Of a stretch of 46,725 nucleotides of DNA, positions 40,629-46,725 are shown one piece after another. Made by a program: the position numbers and the translations under genes. Under the pieces are notes generated by a model that worked only from the letters and a program-made list of their open reading frames with translations, was not told where the DNA came from and made no database searches. This DNA is from Alphaproteobacteria bacterium (GTDB lineage: Bacteria; Pseudomonadota; Alphaproteobacteria; UBA2966): positions 1 to 46,725 of the forward strand of contig JAGWAU010000006.1 of assembly GCA_021296255.1 (NCBI GenBank). The letters are read 5' to 3'. Numbering within the stretch: the first letter of the stretch is position 1; each line of letters opens with the position of its first letter.

Positions 40629-42647
40629 ATGCGGGAACTCGGTGAGCTGGAGTTGATTCGCGAATCGCTCGTCGCGGTCGCCGCGGAGATGCGCGCCAAC
40701 GTCATTCATTCGTCGTACTCCTCGATCATCTACGAGGGCCATGACTTTTCCTGTGCGCTGCTCACGGCGGACGGTCGGCAGGTGGCGCAATCGCTCGACG
40801 ATCACCCCATTCACCTGTTCGCGGTGCCCTATTCGACACAGCAGGTTCTGAAGGCATTCGCCGGCAGCATCCACGAAGGCGACATCTTCCTGCACAACGA
40901 TCCTTATACGGGTGGCACCCATCTCAACGATATCCTGATGTTGTGCCCGGTGTTCCACGATGAACGGCACGTCATGTTCGCTGCCGTACGCTGCCACTGG
41001 GGCGATGTCGGCGGGATGTCGGCGGGCTCCATCTCCGGGCGCGTCAAGGAGATCCTTCAGGAAGGGTTGCGGGTGACGCCGACGAAGATCTGCGACCGGG
41101 GCGAGATGAACGAGGCGTTCCTGACACTGCTCATCGACAACATGCGCGTCCCGACGGAACGGCGCGGCGACTTCAACACCATGCACGGGACCGTGCGCAA
41201 GGCGGCGGAGCACCTCCGGCGGTTGTTTGAACGGTTCGGTCCGGAGACGTTCCTCGAGGGCATCGAGGAATTGATACGACGGGGCGAAGCCTATCAACGC
41301 CGGCGGATCGGCGAGCTTCCGGACGGCGACTACTTTGCGGAAGGCTATATCGAGAGCGACGGGCACAGCCCGGAGCCGCTCGTCGCCAAACTCAAGCTGA
41401 AGGTCGCGGGCGACTCGCTGGTCGCAGATTTTTCGGGATCATCCCCACAATCGGCAGGGCCCACCAACGTCGGACCTGCGATGGCGCGAAACGCCGTCGT
41501 GACCATCGCCAAGTCCTTCCTCGATCCCGACTCGCCGATCAACCACGGGTCCTTTGCGCCGATCGAGGTGCTCGTTCCCGAAGGCAGTTTTCTCAATGCC
41601 CGCCTCCCCGCGCCTTGCGGCGGCATGGCGGAGGTCAAGTACCTGCTCGATTCGACGGTGGCCGCCGCGTTCGGCCAGATCGTTCCCGAAATGATGACCG
41701 GGGACGCGCGCTGCTCGGCCAATCACACCTACATCTCGGGTCCCCATCCCGACATCGACGGTATCTACCTGCTCTACGAATACCCTTCGGGCGGGACGGG
41801 GGCCATCCACGGCCGCGACGGTCACAACGGCATTCGCGTCTACACGGAAGGCGACTTCAATGCCATCCAGTCGTCGGAAATCGTCGAAAGCCAGAACCCG
41901 CTGCGCGTCGAGCGTTGCGAGCTGCGGGAAGGGAGTTGCGGCGACGGCCAATGGCGGGGCGGCTTCGGAATCCGCCGGGACATCCGCGTGTTCAACGACC
42001 ACTCCACCTTGTCGGTGCTATCCGACAAGAACGTCATTCCGCCTTACAGCGTAAAGGGGGCGAGGAATCCAGCGGCCAACCGCTTCGTGGTTCTGCGCGA
42101 CGGGGCCGTCGCCGAACCGTCTCCGATACCGGGAAAGGTGACCGGGTTTCCGGTGGGACCCGGCGACATCGTGCGCATGGAAGGGGCGGGCGGCGGGGGA
42201 TACGGCGACCCGCTGATGCGCGATACCGCGGCAGTCCGGCGGGACGTGAAGGACGGCCTCCTGACCGAAGAGCAGGCGGAAAAGCGCTTTGGCGTGGTTC
42301 TAAACGGCCGGGACAGGGTCGACGAGAAGCGTACGGCCGGGAAACGCAAGGCGCTTTCGGCGGCGCGGGTCACGCTGACCGTTCACGCGGCCAACGACGA
42401 GATGTTCGACGGCCCCAAGCGCCTTCTTACGATCTCCAGCGAAGCGGCGGTACGTCTCGGCGTGGCCGAAGGCGAGATGATAGAGGTCGCGGCCGAGAAG
42501 GGCGCCAACGTCCGCGGCTGGGCGCGCATCTCCGAGGCGAACGCCGACAGCGCGGTCATCATCGGACCTTCGACGTTGAGACTCATCCAGGCGTCGCCCG
42601 GAGAGTTGGCCCACGTGCGTCCCGTTTTGCGCGAACCGGCCGTCTAG
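40629..42647 (+). CDS. Hydantoinase B family protein with C-terminal extension, without a HyuA partner
   Basis: A 672-residue HyuB-type protein. The core (1 to about 560) has MRANVIHSSYSSIIYEG, DDHPIHLF, LHNDPYTGGTHLNDI, ADFSGSSPQSAGPTNV, and ends with GAGGGGYGDPL. A further 110 residues follow, with a segment (about 600-670) of the form SSEAAVRLGVAEGEMIEVAAEKG, resembling the double-psi barrel tail of molybdopterin enzymes; this is a weak, visual match. No hyuA gene adjoins. It may use the HyuA at 34.4 kb or work alone. GGAGG lies about ten bases before the ATG. It is followed by an SDR gene 38 bases downstream. Confidence 0.9.
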   Translation: MRELGELELIRESLVAVAAEMRANVIHSSYSSIIYEGHDFSCALLTADGRQVAQSLDDHPIHLFAVPYSTQQVLKAFAGSIHEGDIFLHNDPYTGGTHLNDILMLCPVFHDERHVMFAAVRCHWGDVGGMSAGSISGRVKEILQEGLRVTPTKICDRGEMNEAFLTLLIDNMRVPTERRGDFNTMHGTVRKAAEHLRRLFERFGPETFLEGIEELIRRGEAYQRRRIGELPDGDYFAEGYIESDGHSPEPLVAKLKLKVAGDSLVADFSGSSPQSAGPTNVGPAMARNAVVTIAKSFLDPDSPINHGSFAPIEVLVPEGSFLNARLPAPCGGMAEVKYLLDSTVAAAFGQIVPEMMTGDARCSANHTYISGPHPDIDGIYLLYEYPSGGTGAIHGRDGHNGIRVYTEGDFNAIQSSEIVESQNPLRVERCELREGSCGDGQWRGGFGIRRDIRVFNDHSTLSVLSDKNVIPPYSVKGARNPAANRFVVLRDGAVAEPSPIPGKVTGFPVGPGDIVRMEGAGGGGYGDPLMRDTAAVRRDVKDGLLTEEQAEKRFGVVLNGRDRVDEKRTAGKRKALSAARVTLTVHAANDEMFDGPKRLLTISSEAAVRLGVAEGEMIEVAAEKGANVRGWARISEANADSAVIIGPSTLRLIQASPGELAHVRPVLREPAV

Positions 42648-42685
42648 AGCTTATCCTCTTTAGCCAGAAACGTAGGAGGGCAGGT

Positions 42686-43456
42686 GTGAGCGGAGTTCTC
42701 ATCGTCACCGGAGCGAGCACGGGGATCGGGGCGGCAACCGCGCGGGTCGGCGCCCGGCGCGGGTATGACGTCTGCGTCAACTACCGCAGCCGGTCGGCCG
42801 ACGCCGAAGCCGTCGTGGCAGAGATCGGGAAGCTCGGGGGCAAGGCGATCGCCGTGAAAGCGGACGTCGGCAAGGAAGATGACGTTCTCGGCATGTTCGA
42901 GACGGTGGACCGGGAGCTCGGCCCGGTGACGGCCCTGGTCAACAACGCGGGTTTCGTGCCGGGCCGGGCCACGGCCGATCAGGTGACGGCCGCGGACGTT
43001 CAGGTGACCATGGACACCAAGGTGATGGGCATCATTCTGTGCTGTCGCGAGGCCCTGAGGCGCATGATGCCGAAACATGGCGGGGAAGGGGGCGCGATCG
43101 TCAACGTGACCTCGCCGGCCACCCAGCACGGGGCGCCCGGCTACTGGATCCACTACGCGGCGTCGAATGGCGCCGCGGACACATACACGATCGGGCTGTC
43201 CAAGGAGGTGGCGCAGCAACGCGTGCGCGTAAACGCCGTGCGACCCGGATTCGTCATCACGAACTTCCACATCAACGCGAATTGGCCCGACCGCATAGAA
43301 AAGTTCATAGCCCAGAACCCCGAGATGCGCGACGGCAAACCCGAGGAAGTGGCGGACGCCATCCTGTGGCTTCTTTCGGACGAAGCGTCGTTCGTTTCCG
43401 GAGCCATCGTGGATGTGACGGGCGGCCAGGCCGGCATGATCAATCCCCGGGATTGA
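42686..43456 (+). CDS. SDR family protein with YxxxN in place of YxxxK
   Basis: A 256-residue SDR close to glucose 1-dehydrogenase-like proteins. TGASTGIGA (8-16), NNAG (86-89), Ser143 in NVTSP and Tyr157 are intact, but the catalytic lysine position is Asn161 (YAASN). Since AAT differs from AAG by one base this may be a recent mutation that lowers or abolishes activity. The GTG start has GGAGGG five bases upstream; a longer in-frame reading lies within the HyuB gene and is antisense-like noise. It lies in the same transcript as the orphan HyuB. Confidence 0.88.
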   Translation: MSGVLIVTGASTGIGAATARVGARRGYDVCVNYRSRSADAEAVVAEIGKLGGKAIAVKADVGKEDDVLGMFETVDRELGPVTALVNNAGFVPGRATADQVTAADVQVTMDTKVMGIILCCREALRRMMPKHGGEGGAIVNVTSPATQHGAPGYWIHYAASNGAADTYTIGLSKEVAQQRVRVNAVRPGFVITNFHINANWPDRIEKFIAQNPEMRDGKPEEVADAILWLLSDEASFVSGAIVDVTGGQAGMINPRD

Positions 43457-43535
43457 GCCTTCCCCTCGTATCTCGTTATCCGACCATCGGGGTTACGGTG
43501 GTGGAAGCGGATGGGAGAGGGACGGGGCGACGGAG

Positions 43536-44633
43536 TCAGAAATCATCCGGATTGAGATCAAGGCCCAGGCCCGGGCGGTCGGACAGCCGGATGCGTGAGT
43601 CCTCGACCGCCAGGAATCCGTCGGGCGCGCGGTCGAACAGCCAGCGGTGCAGCATGTGATACTCAACGGATTCGCAGTTGGACAGAGCTGCCGCCGTGTG
43701 GAGGCTCGCGGCCATGCAGACGATGGAGCCCGCGCTGTGAATGGTCGTGGGGCTGTACCAGGGGCGTGCGGTCGCGGCGATGCGCAAGCCTTCCGTGATG
43801 CCTCCGCAGATCGCCAGATCGAATTGGGTAAAGGTGACGGACCTGCGAACCAGGAGCTCGTGGAACTCCCGCTGGTCGATGAAGTTCTCATTGCCCGCGA
43901 CGGGGATGCCGCTCCGCGCGTTGATCACCGCCATGCCATCGTAGTCGTAGGCGGCGACAGGCTGCTCGAAGAAGTAGATGTCGAACGGCCTGATGCGTTC
44001 CGCCAGCGCGAGGGCGTCGTGGGTGGTCATGCCGCAGACGGCGTCGATCATCAGGCGATGGCCGGGTCCGATCGCCTCCCGCGCCGCCTTTATGCGCTCG
44101 ACGTCGACATCGAGGGGAGCACCGCCCACCTTCATCTTGGCGGAGGTGAACCCCCGGGCGATGTAGCCCGACATCTCCTCGGCGAGATCCGAAACGGACT
44201 TGTCCTTCCCGTAGAGGCCCGCGCTCGCATAGACACAGGCGTGGTCGGAATGCCCGCCGAGCAGCTGATAGAGCGGCAGCCCGGCGTGCTGGGCGAGCAC
44301 GTCCCAGAGAGCCATGTCGACGGCCGACATCGCCGCCCGGATCAGGCCCGGGCGGGCATTGATGCTGCGGCTGAAATCCATGTCTTCCCAGATCGCGGCG
44401 ATGTGACGCGGGTCTCTGCCGACGACCACCGGCGCGATATCGTCCTCGAGCGTGGCGGCCAGCGCACGCGCCGTTCCGCCAGCCACCCAGCCCTCGCCGA
44501 CACCCGTCAACCCGGTGTCGGTCTCTATGAAGGCGAGCACGACCTCCTTCTTGTACCAGGTAAGAACCGGGTTCGAGAGGGGAGGGTCGAGATCCCAGTG
44601 CAGCGACTTGACGGTGAGGTTCCTGATCTTCAC
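43536..44633 (-). CDS. Mandelate racemase/muconate lactonizing enzyme (enolase superfamily) protein
   Basis: A 365-residue enolase-superfamily enzyme. The N-terminal capping domain (1-125) includes GVGEGWV; the barrel has the KxK pair Lys166 and Lys168 (SAKMKVG), metal ligands Asp197 (LMIDAVCG), Glu223 (FFEQPV) and Glu249 (GNEN), and a candidate acid/base His299 (TIHSAGS). This arrangement points to the mandelate racemase subgroup: abstraction of the alpha proton of a carboxylate, giving dehydration, racemisation or lactone chemistry. The GTG at 44633 is chosen for the GGAG eight bases upstream. It is divergent from a nitroreductase gene across a region with a strong dyad. Confidence 0.92.
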   Translation of the reverse strand: MKIRNLTVKSLHWDLDPPLSNPVLTWYKKEVVLAFIETDTGLTGVGEGWVAGGTARALAATLEDDIAPVVVGRDPRHIAAIWEDMDFSRSINARPGLIRAAMSAVDMALWDVLAQHAGLPLYQLLGGHSDHACVYASAGLYGKDKSVSDLAEEMSGYIARGFTSAKMKVGGAPLDVDVERIKAAREAIGPGHRLMIDAVCGMTTHDALALAERIRPFDIYFFEQPVAAYDYDGMAVINARSGIPVAGNENFIDQREFHELLVRRSVTFTQFDLAICGGITEGLRIAATARPWYSPTTIHSAGSIVCMAASLHTAAALSNCESVEYHMLHRWLFDRAPDGFLAVEDSRIRLSDRPGLGLDLNPDDF

Positions 44634-44707
44634 GGCATGGTCTCCGGCAGGTTCGCGATGCCCAATCAAAACCACGTTCCATGAAACCGGGCAACGGCAG
44701 GCACGAA

Positions 44708-44740
44708 CCTGATAGAGTGATGCCGAATCATCGTATCAGG
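44708..44740. promoter_or_regulatory. 33-bp dyad between divergent enolase-superfamily and nitroreductase genes
   Basis: CCTGATA (44708-44714) and TATCAGG (44734-44740) are the outer arms; inner TGAT/ATCA pairs extend symmetry to 11 of 14 positions per arm. It ends just before the GGGAGAGG ribosome-binding site of the nitroreductase. It fits an operator for both genes or a leader hairpin beside the ribosome-binding site. Confidence 0.45.
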
Positions 44741-44754
44741 TGGGAGAGGTATTG

Positions 44755-45420
44755 ATGGAACTCAACGATGTCATGCGGACCACGTTTTCGGCGCGCGATT
44801 ACACGGGCGATCCGGTGCCCGACGAAGTGATTTACGACATTCTGGACACCGCGCGATTCGCGCCGAGCGGCGGCAACCGTCAAGGGAACCGCGTGATCAT
44901 CGTCAGGGATCAGGAAACTCGCGACCGGATCTCGAAGATCGCCGAGCAGCCCGCCAAGATTTACGCGGCGCAGCGGGATGCGGGCGAGAGCCCTTGGAAT
45001 ACCATCGTTCCCTCTGACGTCACAGCGCAACGGATCGAAGAAACGCCGCCCCTCGACATTCTGGTCGAACCCTACCGCAACGCCTCCGTCGTGCTCGTGT
45101 TCGCCGTCGACCTCCGAGTCGTGGCGTCGATGGACAAGGAACTCGACCGCATCGGCGTGATCAGCGGGGCCTCCATCTATCCGTTCGTCTGGAACACCCT
45201 CCTCGCCGCACGACAGGCGGGTTTCGGCGGCACCATCACCACCGTGCCGGTGGCCAATGAGCCGGAGGTGAAGAAGCTGCTCAACATTCCGCTGGAATAT
45301 GCGGTGAGCGCTCTCGTGCCCCTGGGCAAGCCGGTCAAGCAACTCACGAGACTGCGGCGCAAACCGGTCGAGAAAATCGCCACCCGCGGCACCTTCGACG
45401 GCGAGCCGTTCACGGTGTAG
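44755..45420 (+). CDS. Nitroreductase family protein
   Basis: A 221-residue FMN-dependent oxidoreductase. The N-terminal FMN-binding pattern RTTFSARDYTGDPVPDE and FAPSGGNRQGNRVIIV are clear, and GASIYPFVWNTLLAARQAGFGG in the second half is typical of the dimeric NfsB/BluB-like fold. It would reduce nitroaromatics, quinones or enones, or perform a flavin-based dehalogenation; the substrate is unknown. The ATG at 44755 has GGGAGAGG five bases upstream. It transcribes away from the enolase-superfamily gene and converges on the N-formylglutamate amidohydrolase gene. Confidence 0.92.
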   Translation: MELNDVMRTTFSARDYTGDPVPDEVIYDILDTARFAPSGGNRQGNRVIIVRDQETRDRISKIAEQPAKIYAAQRDAGESPWNTIVPSDVTAQRIEETPPLDILVEPYRNASVVLVFAVDLRVVASMDKELDRIGVISGASIYPFVWNTLLAARQAGFGGTITTVPVANEPEVKKLLNIPLEYAVSALVPLGKPVKQLTRLRRKPVEKIATRGTFDGEPFTV

Positions 45421-45450
45421 CGGGATACCCTGTCCAAGCCAGGTGCCGCT

Positions 45451-46284
45451 CTATCCGAACGTTTCCTTCACGATCGCCTCGACGCAGCGCCGCATCCGCG
45501 CGATGTTCTCCGCGTGCTTGCCGGGCCGCTCGCCGCGGATCATCTTCGGCACCAGCTCTTCGCGCGGTGTCGTCGTGAGCAGAGCTGCATTGATCTCGAT
45601 CTGAACGGCGTGCACGTCCGGCGGCCGGTTTTCCCCGTAGCGCCGCACGGTGTGCCCGCCGGCATATCCGGGGACATCCTCGTGAACGTCGACGCCCGCG
45701 GCCGCGACGAGGTCTCTGATGCGCTCGACGATCGTCCGATCCGCCGTCATGCCGCCTCGCGTGCCGATGACGACCTCGTGCTTCCCGATTCGGTCGGGGC
45801 TGGCCGTGTGCGAATCCAGCAGCAGCAGGCGGTCGTGCCGGTTGCGCATCTCCTCGATCACGCTACCGAGGCCCTCGTGATAAGGATCGTAGTAGGCCGC
45901 GAGAATGTGCTCGGCGCGGGCTTCCGCCATGGGCTTCGCGAAAATCGGCTTGCCGCGTCGTGTGTGGGTTCGGAATACGCCGCGCGCTGAGATGACAACT
46001 CCGTCATCGCAAGCGAAGTCGTCGCGCCGGCGGTTCACGTCGACGAACAGGCGGGAGTAGGGAGTCGCGACGACGGTCGCGCCGTGGTCGTGCGCCCGCC
46101 CGTAGACGTCGGCGGCGAAGGTGTCGGCGTATCCCCAGGGCAGATGTACGAATTCGGGGACCGAATAGTCTTCGGGCCGGATATCCGGAATGGCTTCGGT
46201 CCCGAAGTGCGGGATGCTGACGACGACCGGTCGCGACTTGTCCGGGTCGGGATGCCGGATGATGGGGACCGCGAGGTCAGACAT
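45451..46284 (-). CDS. N-formylglutamate amidohydrolase family protein
   Basis: A 277-residue zinc hydrolase of the HutG2/FGase family. Characteristic segments are VVSIPHFG near residue 22, DVNRRRDDF, LLLLDSHTAS (metal-binding Asp and His), GGHTVRRYG, and QIEINAALL toward the end. In histidine degradation it converts N-formylglutamate to glutamate and formate; other members deformylate related N-formyl amino acids. No hut genes are nearby, so the role here is open. The ATG begins MSDLAVPIIRHP; it lies opposite the partial GFA gene with a palindrome between them. Confidence 0.88.
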   Translation of the reverse strand: MSDLAVPIIRHPDPDKSRPVVVSIPHFGTEAIPDIRPEDYSVPEFVHLPWGYADTFAADVYGRAHDHGATVVATPYSRLFVDVNRRRDDFACDDGVVISARGVFRTHTRRGKPIFAKPMAEARAEHILAAYYDPYHEGLGSVIEEMRNRHDRLLLLDSHTASPDRIGKHEVVIGTRGGMTADRTIVERIRDLVAAAGVDVHEDVPGYAGGHTVRRYGENRPPDVHAVQIEINAALLTTTPREELVPKMIRGERPGKHAENIARMRRCVEAIVKETFG

Positions 46285-46346
46285 GGGCCGCAGGCGTCGG
46301 CGGTTCGGGGAAGGCGGGGAGCATCACGTTTTCTAACCGACTCGCG

Positions 46347-46360
46347 GCGTGATATCACGC
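46347..46360. promoter_or_regulatory. Perfect 14-bp palindrome in divergent promoter region
   Basis: GCGTGATATCACGC (46347-46360) is fully symmetric, with partial extension outward (CGGC...GCCG with one mismatch). A half-site-like ATCACG occurs nearby at 46323-46328. It lies 63 bases upstream of the amidohydrolase start in a 213-bp divergent gap, consistent with an operator. Nothing else was recognised in 46285-46497. Confidence 0.4.
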
Positions 46361-46497
46361 GCCGCGCATGACGGACCTTCCATCCGCTGGCGCCAACCCT
46401 CATACGTCGCCCCGCTTGGCGGTCTCTTGCGGCATCGTCGCAAAGGGGTCACGTTTGCCGTGGTCCGGGAAATCCCCATACGAACCGGAGGTCCGTC

Positions 46498-46725
46498 ATG
46501 CCGAACTCCAATGCCGTCAAGAATGTTTCCGGGCACTGCCTTTGCGGCGGTGTCCGCTACGAGGCGAGCGCCGTCCGGCGCCAACTCGTCCACTGCCACT
46601 GCGAGATGTGCCGCCGCGCCGTCGGCGGCGTTTGGCAGGCGACCCAGGCGCTGCGCGGGGATCTGACCATCGAGGACGACGGCTGCCTTGCCTGGTACCG
46701 GTCGTCCGAGAAGGCCCGACGCGGA
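46498..46725 (+). CDS. GFA family protein (partial, 5' end)
   Basis: The first 76 codons of a second GFA/CENP-V-type zinc protein; the window ends inside it. GHCLCGGVRYEA and HCHCEMCRRA carry the first metal-binding cysteines; the third motif lies outside the window. GGAGG six bases before the ATG supports the start. It differs enough from the 6353-6775 protein to be an ancient paralog rather than a recent copy. Function unknown. Confidence 0.88.
   Translation, partial: MPNSNAVKNVSGHCLCGGVRYEASAVRRQLVHCHCEMCRRAVGGVWQATQALRGDLTIEDDGCLAWYRSSEKARRG

Overview
High-GC (mid-60s % by eye) chromosomal window with the look of an alphaproteobacterium, probably a Rhodospirillales-like lineage. This is inferred from codon use, from metabolic gene families (TRAP transport, AtuA, HyuA/HyuB, LLM oxidoreductase, PhyH and TauD dioxygenases, many SDRs) and from a GGAATCGCTCTAG-type intergenic palindrome. 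I saw no rRNA, tRNA, CRISPR array, intact transposase or phage gene.

Layout. 1-2.4 kb: TRAP transporter, with dctP (partial) on + converging on dctM-dctQ on -. 2.7-6.3 kb: enoyl-CoA hydratase, AtuA-family protein and an unusual SDR. 6.3-9.6 kb: GFA protein, LLM oxidoreductase, exported 5'-nucleotidase-family enzyme. 9.7-13 kb: class III aminotransferase, beta-hydroxyacid dehydrogenase, GST. 13-16.1 kb: a decayed mosaic around an intact fatty acid desaturase and an intact PanB-like protein. It holds relics of a dctP tail, a second desaturase, the 3' end of a second panB-like gene, and an SDR copy with a 395-bp deletion. 16.1-18.5 kb: VOC, TauE/SafE and homoserine-dehydrogenase-like genes. 18.6-24 kb: molybdopterin oxidoreductase, PhyH dioxygenase, a small conserved protein, two SDRs and a GNAT. 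24-26.6 kb: reverse transsulfuration pair (CBS and gamma-lyase). 26.8-30.3 kb: TauD dioxygenase, RidA, a second desaturase and a divergent LacI regulator with a visible operator. 30.3-34.3 kb: an AtzG/GatC-like small protein with its amidase, then rhodanese-ChrB and ChrA. 34.4-43.5 kb: HyuA-HyuB, VOC, DMT exporter, lambda-crystallin-type dehydrogenase, an orphan HyuB with a C-terminal extension, and an SDR. 43.5 kb to the end: enolase-superfamily enzyme, nitroreductase, N-formylglutamate amidohydrolase family protein, and the start of another GFA gene.

The genes form short operons for uptake and breakdown of small organic acids, acyl-CoA compounds, amides and lactams, and sulfur amino acids, rather than one pathway. 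The most notable non-gene signals are: a perfect 10-bp hairpin that buries the ribosome-binding site of the AtzG-like/amidase operon; a LacI-type operator placed just downstream of the desaturase promoter; a 5-bp tandem repeat that frameshifts the GNAT start away from a GTGA overlap; a TauE gene with no conventional start ahead of its conserved first helix; and the family of gene relics at 12-16 kb.
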